Assembly: GCA_946220775.1 (NCBI GenBank)
Contig: CAMIFC010000029.1
Location: 1-26,287, forward strand
Length of the DNA stretch: 26,287 bases
Reading direction: 5' to 3'
Origin: an uncultured Corynebacterium sp.
Lineage (GTDB): Bacteria > Actinomycetota > Actinomycetes > Mycobacteriales > Mycobacteriaceae
Of the stretch, positions 8,064-16,044 are shown piece by piece. Within the stretch, counting starts at the first letter, position 1. The number at the start of each line of letters is the position of its first letter. The position numbers and the translations under genes were made by a program. The notes below the pieces were generated by a model that was not told where the DNA came from, made no database searches, and saw nothing but the letters and a program-made list of their open reading frames with translations.

Positions 8064-9041
8064 ATGTCAGAACTAGGAACCCTGGAACAACGGGCCCGCC
8101 GCTACCGTCCACGGCGCAACAAAGTTACCGATGATGTGGCCGAGGTGATACAGCACGTGCTGCTGCGCGGTGTGGCCTTCGGGAATGACGGACCCGTACG
8201 GGGGATTGATACCCGCAAGCGGTTGCAAACCGTCGGCGGTCTACTTGCGCGCTATCTGACCAGCGTGAAGCAGGTCTGGGGCGAAGTCAGCGTGGACGAC
8301 GTACACGATCTGTTTGGCCACGACCTCGTGGACTGGTGGGTGGCCGAACAAGTGCGAGAAAACCCGGCGGCGCGGCACGAGCGCTCCCTGCTTCGGTTGT
8401 GTTGGGCGTGGACATCGCCGGACCCGCGCATGGCGGCACGCGAGTTGTCGGAACTGCCGCGAACGCGCCCGTTTCGTGTCCACAAGACTGTGCCAGAGTC
8501 GCGGCCGCTGACGCCTGACGAGTTGCACAAGGTCTGTGACTGGTTGGAAGTCGCACCGACGCAGCAGAGCCGCGAGCGTGCCACGTTTACGGTGGCACTG
8601 ACCATCGGCGCGGGCTTGCGGACCTCGCAGCGTAGAGCACTTAGGACCAGCGACCTCGACCCGCGCGGCGAGTTCGTGCGCGTGGACGGCGAACAGGTCC
8701 CGGTTCGTCCCGAGGCACGCGCGGCTGTGGCGAGTCTGTACGAGCGTGGGGTCAATGGTGCCAGCCAGGCGTTTCCATTTACAAACATGCAGCCACTCGG
8801 GTTCGACCTGAAACCTACCCGGCTCATTGACACGTGGGTGGTCATGCAGTTGCGCGATGGGGTGGAAGTGTCCGAGTTGGAACAGCGCTCAAACTACGCA
8901 CAGATTTGCCGGGCCGCGATTGTGGCCTTGCGATTCGACGCCGACTACTCCGGCATTGTCGTCCCGCCGTTGGAGGGCCACACACGGCCCGGTTATGGGC
9001 ACCTTCGCGTGGTCTCCGATACGGGGGAGGCCGCGCCATGA
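8064..9041 (+). CDS. Degenerate tyrosine recombinase-like protein 1
   Basis: A 325-aa protein related to the one at 9152-10114: both have an alpha-helical N-terminal region (VHDLFGHDLVDWW here, YTDVFDPLVVEY there), a shared RSLL motif and a catalytic-domain-like half. Residues 180-199 (TIGAGLRTSQRRALRTSDLD) resemble box I of tyrosine recombinases, with the first conserved Arg at 186. A TRLIDTWVV segment matches the box II region of its paralogue. I see neither the usual His-x-x-Arg nor a clear catalytic Tyr, so it may not cut DNA and may instead bind it. ATG 8064 has only a weak upstream GGGTGCGAG. It is probably expressed with the next two genes. Confidence 0.55.
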   Translation: MSELGTLEQRARRYRPRRNKVTDDVAEVIQHVLLRGVAFGNDGPVRGIDTRKRLQTVGGLLARYLTSVKQVWGEVSVDDVHDLFGHDLVDWWVAEQVRENPAARHERSLLRLCWAWTSPDPRMAARELSELPRTRPFRVHKTVPESRPLTPDELHKVCDWLEVAPTQQSRERATFTVALTIGAGLRTSQRRALRTSDLDPRGEFVRVDGEQVPVRPEARAAVASLYERGVNGASQAFPFTNMQPLGFDLKPTRLIDTWVVMQLRDGVEVSELEQRSNYAQICRAAIVALRFDADYSGIVVPPLEGHTRPGYGHLRVVSDTGEAAP

Positions 9042-9109
9042 GCGCGCTGAACAGGCATGTTCTAATCGTTGTTCGAGTTAGTCACGCGACGTCCTGGTTG
9101 CCGCGTAGT

Positions 9110-9125
9110 GTTTCTTTTAAGAAAC
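9110..9125. promoter_or_regulatory. 16-bp perfect palindrome before the second recombinase-like gene
   Basis: GTTTCTT-TT-AAGAAAC, a 7-bp inverted repeat with a 2-base centre, in the 110-base gap between the two recombinase-like genes and 27 bases before ATG 9152. It shares the AAGAAACG core with the two 10-mers before the HTH and surface genes, so it may be a full version of the same operator. Confidence 0.4.
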
Positions 9126-9151
9126 GTTGCAGGGCAAGGGGAGTGACCAAC

Positions 9152-10114
9152 ATGGGAACTAGGGACGAACTACGCGACGCGGCGCTGAACTACATACCGC
9201 GCTCGATGAACACAGACGACTGGGTACAGGTCCGCGACTTCACGCAGTCCGTGACCCTCGAACACGTGATACCAGCCGAACCGGACCGTGCGTCGCTGCG
9301 GTTGACCATGCTGGCAGTGGCACAGGCAGCACACGTGACACTGAACCAGGTCGGCGGGGAGTTGACCTACACCGACGTGTTCGACCCACTCGTGGTGGAA
9401 TACGTCGTCTCGCAGACCGGACTGACCGACAGGGCCAAGGGCGTGCGCCGGTCCCTGCTGTACCGCCTGGGCCGCGAACTCAACCCGAACTGGCCGTTTG
9501 ACGACCGGACCACCAAGTACGGATACAAGGCACCCGACGCGCCGTACACCGAGCAGGAGCAGGACTTCCTGGCTCAATGGGCACAGGGGTTGTCCACTGA
9601 CTACCAGCGCGCCGGTGCCACGCTCACTCTCGCCTTAGGGCTGGGTGCCGGGCTTCGCGCAGGTGAAATGGCACGGCTGCGCGGGCGCGACGTCACCGTT
9701 CACAGCGACGGCTGCGTCACCATCACCGCCCACGGCTACCGCGACACCGCGCCGCGCAAGGTGCCGGTGCTGTCCGAGTGGGAACAGGTCGTGCGCGACG
9801 CGGCGGGCAACGTCGGCGTGCACGGTCTGGTGCTCTGGCCGAACCGCGCGCACGCCACCACGGAGTCCGTGGCCGCGATTCTTGGCCGTATCGGCAAGCC
9901 ACACGCGGTGGCGCTGGACACACGGCGGCTTCGCACCACGTGGATTGTCGGCCACATGCGGGGCCTCGTGCCGGAGCCGGTGATTTGCCAGGCGGCGGGG
10001 TTGACCGACCTACAGCACTTCGCCAAGTGGCACGAAACCGCCGATGTACCCGCCGAGCGGGCACGCGCACTGCTTAGGCGAAGCCCGTACCCGGAACTTC
10101 GCGTCGCCACATAA
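9152..10114 (+). CDS. Degenerate tyrosine recombinase-like protein 2
   Basis: A 320-aa protein. ATG 9152 is chosen because AAGGGGAG lies about 8 bases upstream; the longer frame back to 8834 only overlaps the previous gene. Residues 161-181 (box I, GLGAGLRAGEMARLRGRDV) match phage integrases well, with Arg169. A PRKVPV strand at 201-206 resembles the beta-hairpin Lys region. The box II region (RRLRTTWIVGHMRG, from 258) keeps an Arg at 261 but lacks the preceding His. Where integrases have GH...Y, it has AGLTDLQHFAKW, with Trp293 in the nucleophile position. It is therefore probably a DNA-binding or accessory member of the integrase fold. It is followed by the transposase-like gene after 50 bases. 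Confidence 0.6.
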   Translation: MGTRDELRDAALNYIPRSMNTDDWVQVRDFTQSVTLEHVIPAEPDRASLRLTMLAVAQAAHVTLNQVGGELTYTDVFDPLVVEYVVSQTGLTDRAKGVRRSLLYRLGRELNPNWPFDDRTTKYGYKAPDAPYTEQEQDFLAQWAQGLSTDYQRAGATLTLALGLGAGLRAGEMARLRGRDVTVHSDGCVTITAHGYRDTAPRKVPVLSEWEQVVRDAAGNVGVHGLVLWPNRAHATTESVAAILGRIGKPHAVALDTRRLRTTWIVGHMRGLVPEPVICQAAGLTDLQHFAKWHETADVPAERARALLRRSPYPELRVAT

Positions 10115-10164
10115 CCGGACACAGTCCAAGGACGAACCACACAAACGACGGGGAGGTGAACACC

Positions 10165-11937
10165 ATGACAACGCACACACCAACGGCATACGAGGGACTG
10201 CTTTCCCTCGACATGCTGCAAATTGCAACCGACGTGGTGGACACCTCCGGCGTAGTGGATCAACTAGCCGAATGGGATAGCGCGGACCGTGCGGGCCGTG
10301 GCCTTGGTGGTCGGCCTGCCCACATTCCGGTGCGCGCTGCGTTGATTCTGTTCATTCTCCCGGCGCTTCTGGGCAAGCCCATGTACGTGCGCGAAGCCTC
10401 CGAGATTCTGCGCTTCCGCCTCGCCGGCAAGGCGTGGAACGCCCTCGACATTGACTTCCGCAAGTGGGACTCTCACACCGCGCCCACCTGGTACGACCGC
10501 TTGTGGCGGACCCTGCGTTACCGAGTGCGTGATGTGATTGACCCGTTTCCTGAAACGCCACACTGGCGCCGGTTGAGCAAGGAAGAATACGCCGAACTTG
10601 AAGCCAGTCGGGACCCCGAGTTTGTGGCCTCACGTCATGCGCGAACCTCGATTTTCATGTCTATGCTGGCGCTGGCGAGTGCCAAGGTCCTCAACGAGAA
10701 CATGTTTGACGGTTGGGACGGCGACATTGCTATTGACGGCACGCCCATTGAAGTGACTGGTTATGGACGAACTGAAAAGTCACGCCGCGTGCCGTCTACG
10801 CCAGAAGCCGGGTGGTACCTCCGTACCGGCGACCACAAGGGCGATGGTGTCAGTGGTGTGGAGAACATTAAGAAGTCTGCCTGGGCGTTTGAAGCCACCG
10901 CCGTTGTCGCTGTCGGCGGTGAGTTCGGCACAACCCTGCCAGCGCCGGTGGTTGGCCTGTCGATGGATAGGCCAGGCTACAAGCCTGGCTACAACGCCCG
11001 TGTGGCGCTGGCCCATTTGGAAAGGACGAACCTGCCCCGCCGTTATGCCGTGACCGACATGGCCTACTACCCGCTGTCGAAGGCCGAGCACTACCAGATT
11101 CCCATGCGGGAGAAGGGTTGGAAACTGGTTGGTGAAGTGCCAAACAGGGCGGAGACCAAGGGTGTGTCTGCTGCATATCGTGGTGTGACACTCGTGGACG
11201 GTACTGGGTATTGTCCGGCAATTTCCAAGCGAAAGGACCTGCTCGACCCGAAGGGCGAGTTCGATAAAGGACACATCACCGAGGAACAGTTTGCGCAGGC
11301 ACTAGCACAGCGTAAGCGACTGCAACTCGACATTAAGGAAGTCGAAAAAGACGGCACCGTGCGGTTTTCGTGTCCCGCTTTATCCGGCAAGGTGGTCTGC
11401 CCGCTGCGTAAAAACGACGAGCAGGCGAAGAAGAACGCGGCACGAAAAGGTGCTGCCGGAAACCCGGCGCTACCACTGTCGGTACGCCAGGTACCCGGCA
11501 AGAAGTCGTGCGGTGACCTGTGCCGTCAAAAGTCTGTATCTGTGGGTGTCAACGACCCCGACGCGACCCGCTTTAACAAGTACCACCAGCAAGGACCCGC
11601 TGCCTACACCGGCGAGTGGAAGGCGCTGTACAAGGTCTACCGTGCTCGAAATGAGGCCGCCAACGCCTTCATCAAGGGTGAATCTCACATCGGCACCGGC
11701 GACAGGACCAAGAAGGCCATGCGCGGTTTTACTGGTATCGCGCTGCGTACAGCACTGGCGGTGGTGGCGTCCAACGTGCGGCTGTACATCAACTACCTCA
11801 AGCGACTGCGCGATGGGCTTATCACTCCACCACCGACAAACCCAGGTGGCGGAAAACCGAGGAAGAAACAGGCGGTGGACTTCATCTCCATTGCCGGACC
11901 AAACGCACCGCCGAAGCCAGGGAAGGAAGTTGCCTAA
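10165..11937 (+). CDS. DDE transposase-like protein (IS1182-like)
   Basis: A 590-aa protein. ATG 10165 is preferred over GTG 10156 because GGGGAGG sits 8 bases before the ATG. Candidate RNase H-fold catalytic residues are Asp191 (AIDGTPIEV), Asp298 (YAVTDMAYYP) and Glu497 (YRARNEAANAFIK). The last is in the R-x-x-x-E-x-x-x-x-x-x-K context of DDE transposases. Four Cys lie between the second Asp and Glu: 403 and 412 (CPALSGKVVC) and 449 and 453 (CGDLC). They recall the Cys-rich insert of IS1182-type enzymes and may bind zinc. No classical long terminal inverted repeats were found, but the 9-mer GGACGAACC flanks the gene in inverted orientation (10130-10138 and 11995-12003). The order with two recombinase-like genes suggests it acts as part of a set. 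Family assignment is tentative, DDE nature likely. Confidence 0.65.
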   Translation: MTTHTPTAYEGLLSLDMLQIATDVVDTSGVVDQLAEWDSADRAGRGLGGRPAHIPVRAALILFILPALLGKPMYVREASEILRFRLAGKAWNALDIDFRKWDSHTAPTWYDRLWRTLRYRVRDVIDPFPETPHWRRLSKEEYAELEASRDPEFVASRHARTSIFMSMLALASAKVLNENMFDGWDGDIAIDGTPIEVTGYGRTEKSRRVPSTPEAGWYLRTGDHKGDGVSGVENIKKSAWAFEATAVVAVGGEFGTTLPAPVVGLSMDRPGYKPGYNARVALAHLERTNLPRRYAVTDMAYYPLSKAEHYQIPMREKGWKLVGEVPNRAETKGVSAAYRGVTLVDGTGYCPAISKRKDLLDPKGEFDKGHITEEQFAQALAQRKRLQLDIKEVEKDGTVRFSCPALSGKVVCPLRKNDEQAKKNAARKGAAGNPALPLSVRQVPGKKSCGDLCRQKSVSVGVNDPDATRFNKYHQQGPAAYTGEWKALYKVYRARNEAANAFIKGESHIGTGDRTKKAMRGFTGIALRTALAVVASNVRLYINYLKRLRDGLITPPPTNPGGGKPRKKQAVDFISIAGPNAPPKPGKEVA

Positions 11938-12042
11938 GGCCGTCGCCCAAAGGGCCACGGTCTACACGTGCTGGCTAGGTACTGAAAACAGCCCGGTTCG
12001 TCCCAAAAACCTCCCTGATTCCACAGTCAGAACACGCAAAAA

Positions 12043-12071
12043 CCCCCGGTTTCCACGTTGGAAGCCGGGGG
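12043..12071 (-). terminator. glnA terminator (possibly bidirectional)
   Basis: Stem CCCCCGGTTTCC (12043-12054) with GGAAGCCGGGGG (12060-12071), 12 pairs including one G-T, loop ACGTT. On the minus strand it is followed by TTTTTG, making it a strong terminator for glnA, which ends at 12135. It may also stop the transposase-like gene from the other side, though the T-run there is poor. Confidence 0.85.
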
Positions 12072-12134
12072 ATTGCTGTTTCTGACCAGTTTCACAAACA
12101 GTAACCGGCCGGATACACAAATGGCCCCTTCCGA

Positions 12135-13592
12135 CTAGCAGTCGTAGTACAGCTCGAACTCCTGCGTCGTTGGGCGCAGGCGTGCTGGCTGGATTTCTTC
12201 CTCGAACTTGTAGCGGATGTGGGCCTCGATGAGGTCCTCGGTGAACACGCCACCTGCGGTGAGGAAGTCATGGTCTTCCTCGAGTGCATTGAGCGCACCT
12301 TCCAGGGAGTGCGGCACGGTCGGGACGGAGCCAAGCTCCTCGACCGGCAGCTCGTAGAGGTCCTTATCCACCGGGTCACCTGGGTCGATGCGATTCTTCA
12401 CACCGTCGAGCCCAGCCATCATCGTGGCGGTGAACGCCAGGTATGGGTTCCCCGATGGGTCCGGCGCACGGAATTCGATGCGCTTGGCCTTCGGGTTCGA
12501 TCCCGTGATCGGGATGCGGATTGCGGCCGAGCGGTTTTCCTGGGAGTAGACCAGGTTGACCGGCGCCTCGAATCCTGGCACCAGGCGGTGGTAGCTGTTC
12601 ATCGTTGGGTTGGTGAACGCGAGCACCGCGCCAGCGTGCTTCAGGATGCCACCGATGTAGTAGCGTGCCATGTCGGACAGGCCACCGTACCCATTGTCGT
12701 CATGGAAAAGGGGCACGCCATCCTTCCACAGGGACTGGTGGATGTGCATTCCGGAACCGCCGTCGCCAGCGAGTGGCTTTGGCATGAACGTCACGGACTT
12801 CTGGTTGAACTTCGCGGTGTTCTTGATGACGTACTTGAATGTCTGCAGGTCATCGGCCGCGTGCAACAGGGTGTTGAAGCGGTAGTTGATTTCCTGCTGG
12901 CCGCCGGAGCCCATCTCGTGGTGGGAACGTTCCACGTTGAAGCCAACGTTTTGCAGGTATTCGCCCATTTCTTCGCGAAGATCCTGCATGTGGTCGTAGG
13001 GCGCGGTGGGGAAGTAGCCGCCCTTGGTGCGCACTTTGTGGCCCAGGTTTCGGGAACCGTCTGGGTTGGTTTTCACACCGGAGTTCCACCAGCCTTCCAC
13101 GGAGTCAACCTCGTGGAAGGACTTGTTCGACGAGGAGTCGTAGCGCACCGAGTCGAAGATGTAGAACTCGGCTTCGGCACCGAAGTTGCAGGTGTCGGCG
13201 AAGCCGGTGTCCTCCAAGTATTGTTCCGCCTTCCGCGCGATATTGCGCGGGTCGCGGCTGAAGGGTTCGCGCGTGTGTGGGTCATGCACGAAGAACTTCA
13301 CGTTCAGCGTTTTGCTGCGCCGGAACGGGTCCACGAAGGCCGTGGCCAGGTCTGGCAGCAGCATCATGTCCGAGTTCTCTACCGAGGTGTAGCCCGCGAT
13401 CGAGGAGCCGTCGAACGCCAGACCTTCCTGGATTGCATCTTCATCGAATGCGCTCGCTGGAACCGTCAGGTGCTGTTCGATGCCGGGAACGTCGGTGAAT
13501 TGGACGTCGACCCAGCGGATCTCTTCGTCACGGATGAACTTCTGGATTCCCTCCGGGGTCGTGTGTTCGGGCCCGGGGCTGAATTTAGACAT
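12135..13592 (-). CDS. glnA: Type I glutamine synthetase
   Basis: Cytoplasmic enzyme that makes glutamine from glutamate, ammonia and ATP. It is the main ammonium assimilation enzyme and works as a dodecamer. The 485-aa protein matches the GSI-beta family throughout: LAFDGSSIAGY in the N-terminal domain, the catalytic NFGAEAEFYIFDSVRY, metal-binding GSGMHIHQSLWKDG, and NRSAAIRIPITGSNPKAKRIEFRAPDPSG. Tyr413 in KDLYELPVEE is the adenylylation site, so activity is probably controlled by a GlnE-type adenylyltransferase. The protein is a few residues longer than typical corynebacterial GlnA because of an N-terminal extension (MSKFSPGPEHTTPEG). AGAAGG lies rather far (about 17 bases) upstream of the start. 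It is not in an operon with R-M genes and has its own terminator. Confidence 0.97.
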   Translation of the reverse strand: MSKFSPGPEHTTPEGIQKFIRDEEIRWVDVQFTDVPGIEQHLTVPASAFDEDAIQEGLAFDGSSIAGYTSVENSDMMLLPDLATAFVDPFRRSKTLNVKFFVHDPHTREPFSRDPRNIARKAEQYLEDTGFADTCNFGAEAEFYIFDSVRYDSSSNKSFHEVDSVEGWWNSGVKTNPDGSRNLGHKVRTKGGYFPTAPYDHMQDLREEMGEYLQNVGFNVERSHHEMGSGGQQEINYRFNTLLHAADDLQTFKYVIKNTAKFNQKSVTFMPKPLAGDGGSGMHIHQSLWKDGVPLFHDDNGYGGLSDMARYYIGGILKHAGAVLAFTNPTMNSYHRLVPGFEAPVNLVYSQENRSAAIRIPITGSNPKAKRIEFRAPDPSGNPYLAFTATMMAGLDGVKNRIDPGDPVDKDLYELPVEELGSVPTVPHSLEGALNALEEDHDFLTAGGVFTEDLIEAHIRYKFEEEIQPARLRPTTQEFELYYDC

Positions 13593-13645
13593 GATTTTTG
13601 ATGTTCGCCTTCTTTCGTTCTTTTATTTTTTAGGACGCCAACGCG

Positions 13646-13665
13646 GGCGCACCCGAAGGTGCGCC
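13646..13665 (-). terminator. Hairpin with UUCG loop after the cyclodeaminase-family gene
   Basis: Perfect 8-bp stem GGCGCACC/GGTGCGCC closing CGAA on the plus strand (UUCG on the minus-strand RNA), 8 bases after the stop at 13674. A T-run does not follow immediately, so it may be a weak terminator separating this gene from glnA. Confidence 0.6.
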
Positions 13666-13673
13666 AGTCGTGG

Positions 13674-14867
13674 TTACTTCAGGCGTGGTGCGTCCCAAAG
13701 GTTGAGCTTGGTACCAATGCCCTTTTCCAGAGCGTTGGCGTAGAGGTCTGTTGCCCAGGCTACATCTTCAACGGGCATGCCGCCGATGGAGTAGCAGAAG
13801 ATCTCATCGTCGCTCTTGCGGCCTGGAGCATTGCCTGCGGCAATGTCGCCGATGTTGACCAGCTTTTCGGCGGGCAGGGTACCTTCTTCCTTCATGTCCC
13901 ACCAGCGGTTGCCGGGGATACCGAGCAGGCGTTCGTAGGTCACGTCGGGGCCGTTTTCGTTGAACCACTCTTCGTAGAGGCCGGTGTAGTCCACGACGAG
14001 ACGGCAGTCGTCGGACTTCACGAAGTCATCGTCCAGACGGGCGGCAGCTGGCATGAGCAGCAATGCGCCTGGCTTGAGGTATTCCTTCTTGAAGTATGGG
14101 AAGCCGGATGGGCCGTCGGGGGAGGTGGAGGTGCCGGCGATGACGATGTCGGAATCGCGGATCGCTTCTTCCTCGGTGTCCACGATGCGGACTTCCTCCA
14201 GCTGTGGGAATTCGTTGCGGATCCAGTCCGCAGCCTTTTCCGTGGAGCCAGCGGAGCGGCCCTTGATCTTCACGCGCTTGATGCTTGGGCGCTGGGAGAT
14301 CGCGGAGCCAAGGATGGTGCGGCTCATCACGCCTGGTCCGACGATGCCGACGGTCTCCGCATCCTTCAGCGCCAGGTGCTTCACACCGACACCCGGAACG
14401 GCGCCAGTGCGGTATGCCGAAAGCAAGTTGGCGGACATGACGGCTTTAGGCGCGCCAGTAGTGGCGTCATTCAAAATGAAGAGGTGAATGGACCGTGGCA
14501 GTTCATTCCCACGGTTTTCGGCATTGGAGCCGTACCACTTCACACCCGCGCCGTTGAAACGGCCGCCGAGGTAGGCGGGCATGGCCATGAAACGGCGGTC
14601 GGGGCCGTTGGCTGGCATGCCTGGGTGTTCCGGGTTGTCCGGGAAGTTAATCTGCGCACCGTGGGAGTTCGCGGAGGCGCCTGCCATCCGGTAGTCGCCA
14701 TCGGCGAGGAGGTTCAGAGTTTCCTCCATGGTTTCGACACACGCTGCGTAGTCGCCTACACCGGCATCAACCATGTCCTGTTCGTTCAGATACAGGAAGT
14801 CGATGCGGGGCAGATCTTTGTGCAGAGGTGATGCATCCTGGTCGGTGTTTTGGTCATCCTGACTCAA
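13674..14867 (-). CDS. Ornithine cyclodeaminase/mu-crystallin family protein
   Basis: A 397-aa NAD(P)-dependent protein of the ornithine cyclodeaminase/mu-crystallin fold. Visible marks are the substrate-side MAMPAYLGGRFNGAGVKWYGS (split across the domain), SANLLSAYRTGAVPGVGVKHL, and the Rossmann motif VGIVGPGVMSRTIL, followed by SDIVIAGTSTS. Members perform cyclodeamination, imine reduction or condensation (for example SbnB), and actinobacterial members of this length are often labelled tyramine oxidase subunit B. The exact substrate cannot be told. The start is TTG 14867, with AAAGGA 11 bases upstream; no later start keeps the N-terminal strand. It is divergent from the CoA-transferase gene and lies before glnA on the same strand, separated by a hairpin. 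Confidence 0.8.
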   Translation of the reverse strand: MSQDDQNTDQDASPLHKDLPRIDFLYLNEQDMVDAGVGDYAACVETMEETLNLLADGDYRMAGASANSHGAQINFPDNPEHPGMPANGPDRRFMAMPAYLGGRFNGAGVKWYGSNAENRGNELPRSIHLFILNDATTGAPKAVMSANLLSAYRTGAVPGVGVKHLALKDAETVGIVGPGVMSRTILGSAISQRPSIKRVKIKGRSAGSTEKAADWIRNEFPQLEEVRIVDTEEEAIRDSDIVIAGTSTSPDGPSGFPYFKKEYLKPGALLLMPAAARLDDDFVKSDDCRLVVDYTGLYEEWFNENGPDVTYERLLGIPGNRWWDMKEEGTLPAEKLVNIGDIAAGNAPGRKSDDEIFCYSIGGMPVEDVAWATDLYANALEKGIGTKLNLWDAPRLK

Positions 14868-15034
14868 GGGAAGATCGTTCCTTTCTGTTTAGATCACCTA
14901 ACCAGGTTACATATTTCTCAAAAAATGTGGGGATAGCTCCGCTTTTATGATCCTAGAAGTACTTGGCAGAAGGTGGGAATCTGCTGAGAAAATAGTCTCG
15001 GAGATTGGGAGACTTATTTCATACAGCCAACTAC

Positions 15035-15052
15035 AGTGTGTTTCATCACACT
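15035..15052. promoter_or_regulatory. Inverted repeat before the CoA-transferase gene
   Basis: AGTGTG-TTTCAT-CACACT, perfect 6-bp arms, ending just before the AGAAAGGGG ribosome binding site of the gene at 15067 in the 199-base divergent region. It could be an operator or a 5' UTR hairpin. The regulator is unknown. Confidence 0.4.
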
Positions 15053-15066
15053 AGAAAGGGGCTGTT

Positions 15067-16044
15067 GTGCCGCAACCAGAACCACCCACATTGCTGCGGG
15101 GCTATAACGTCGTGAGCCTCGCGCCGAATCTGCCGGGGCCGATCGCCGCGCGCAGGTTGGCGGACATGGGCGCTTTTGTCACGAAGGTGGAAGGCCCGAA
15201 CGGGGATCTGCTGGCTCATGCCGCGCCGGAGTATTACGAGTGGCTTCGTGATCGTCAGCAGATCGTGCAGCTGAACCTGAAGGAGGAGCCGGGGCGGGAG
15301 AAACTGCACGAGTTGCTCAGCGACTGCGATGTGTTGATTACTTCGTCGCGACCTGCGGCGCTCGCGCGATTGGGCCTTTCGTGGGACGAATTGAACGAGG
15401 CGTATCCGCAACTGTGCCAGGTCGCCATCGTTGGGCATTCGGGGCAGGACGCCAACCTCGCCGGACACGATCTGACCTACCAGGCCCATGCGGGAACACT
15501 GGTGCCGCCGGCGATGCCGGCGGTGCCAGTGGCGGATCTCGCCGGTGCGGAAATGGCGGTGCAGGCGGCGTTGGCGCTGCTGTTGGACCGCGATGGTGCG
15601 CGACACAATGAGGTGTCGCGTCAGGCCTGGAAGGGCGGCACCAATGGCGGGTATCACGAGGTCGCGCTGGCCGATGCGGCAGAGGCCTTCGGGATGCCTG
15701 CGCAATACGGGTTGACGGCCCAGGGTGGGCCGCTGGGCGGAGCGACTCCGGCCTACAAGATTTACGAGGCTGCGCCGGTGGGTGGTACTGAATCCGGCGT
15801 CGAGTCCGGCATGGCTTCCGGCGACGAGGCCTGCGCCACGCGAAGCTTCGTCGCCTTTGCCGCACTTGAGCCACACTTCCTGAACCGTGCAGTGGAATTG
15901 CTCGGCGTGGATGGCAGCGAAGAACAGTTCGCCGAAGCGTTCAAGGCCAAGACTGCCGCGCAATGGGAAGAATGGGGCACCGACAATGACGTGCCCATCG
16001 CCGAAGTGCGCGTCGCCGGGCAGGACGGGCTCCGTGACCAGTAG
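15067..16044 (+). CDS. Family III CoA-transferase (CaiB/BaiF), short form
   Basis: A 325-aa protein of the class III CoA-transferase/alpha-methylacyl-CoA racemase family. It keeps the N-terminal nucleotide-binding-like segment (LAPNLPGPIAARRLADMGA followed by VTKVEGPNGD), DVLITSSRPAALARLGL, and the active-site region AGHDLTYQAHAGTL with the conserved Asp. These enzymes move CoA between acids or racemise 2-methylacyl-CoA; the AGHDxxY form is closer to the racemases. It is shorter than the usual 360-400 aa, missing part of the C-terminal domain. The start is GTG 15067 with AGAAAGGGG upstream. The neighbouring acyl-CoA dehydrogenase suggests a branched-chain or fatty acyl-CoA role, by inference. 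Confidence 0.82.
   Translation: MPQPEPPTLLRGYNVVSLAPNLPGPIAARRLADMGAFVTKVEGPNGDLLAHAAPEYYEWLRDRQQIVQLNLKEEPGREKLHELLSDCDVLITSSRPAALARLGLSWDELNEAYPQLCQVAIVGHSGQDANLAGHDLTYQAHAGTLVPPAMPAVPVADLAGAEMAVQAALALLLDRDGARHNEVSRQAWKGGTNGGYHEVALADAAEAFGMPAQYGLTAQGGPLGGATPAYKIYEAAPVGGTESGVESGMASGDEACATRSFVAFAALEPHFLNRAVELLGVDGSEEQFAEAFKAKTAAQWEEWGTDNDVPIAEVRVAGQDGLRDQ

Larger units (their letters stand above)
26..12003. repeat. Dispersed 9-mer GGTTCGTCC, 12 copies confined to the island
   Basis: Exact copies begin at 26(-), 1308(+), 1926(+), 2824(-), 3272(+), 4445(-), 7567(+), 7621(+), 8702(+), 10130(-), 11024(-) and 11995(+). Eight-base versions (GTTCGTCC) begin at 874(+), 1448(+), 9163(-) and 10764(-). 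Most are followed by C or T. I found none in 12,004-26,287. Copies inside genes fall in different reading frames (for example DEP codons in res, and Gly-Arg-Thr in mod), so protein coding does not explain them. Counted by eye on both strands. Confidence 0.7.

Noticed and set aside
8834..9151. N-terminal extension of the second recombinase-like protein
   Set aside because: It overlaps the first recombinase-like gene in another frame, and ATG 9152 has a good ribosome binding site.
12219..13601. 460-codon plus-strand frame opposite glnA
   Set aside because: It is a shadow of the highly conserved glnA gene, common in GC-rich DNA.
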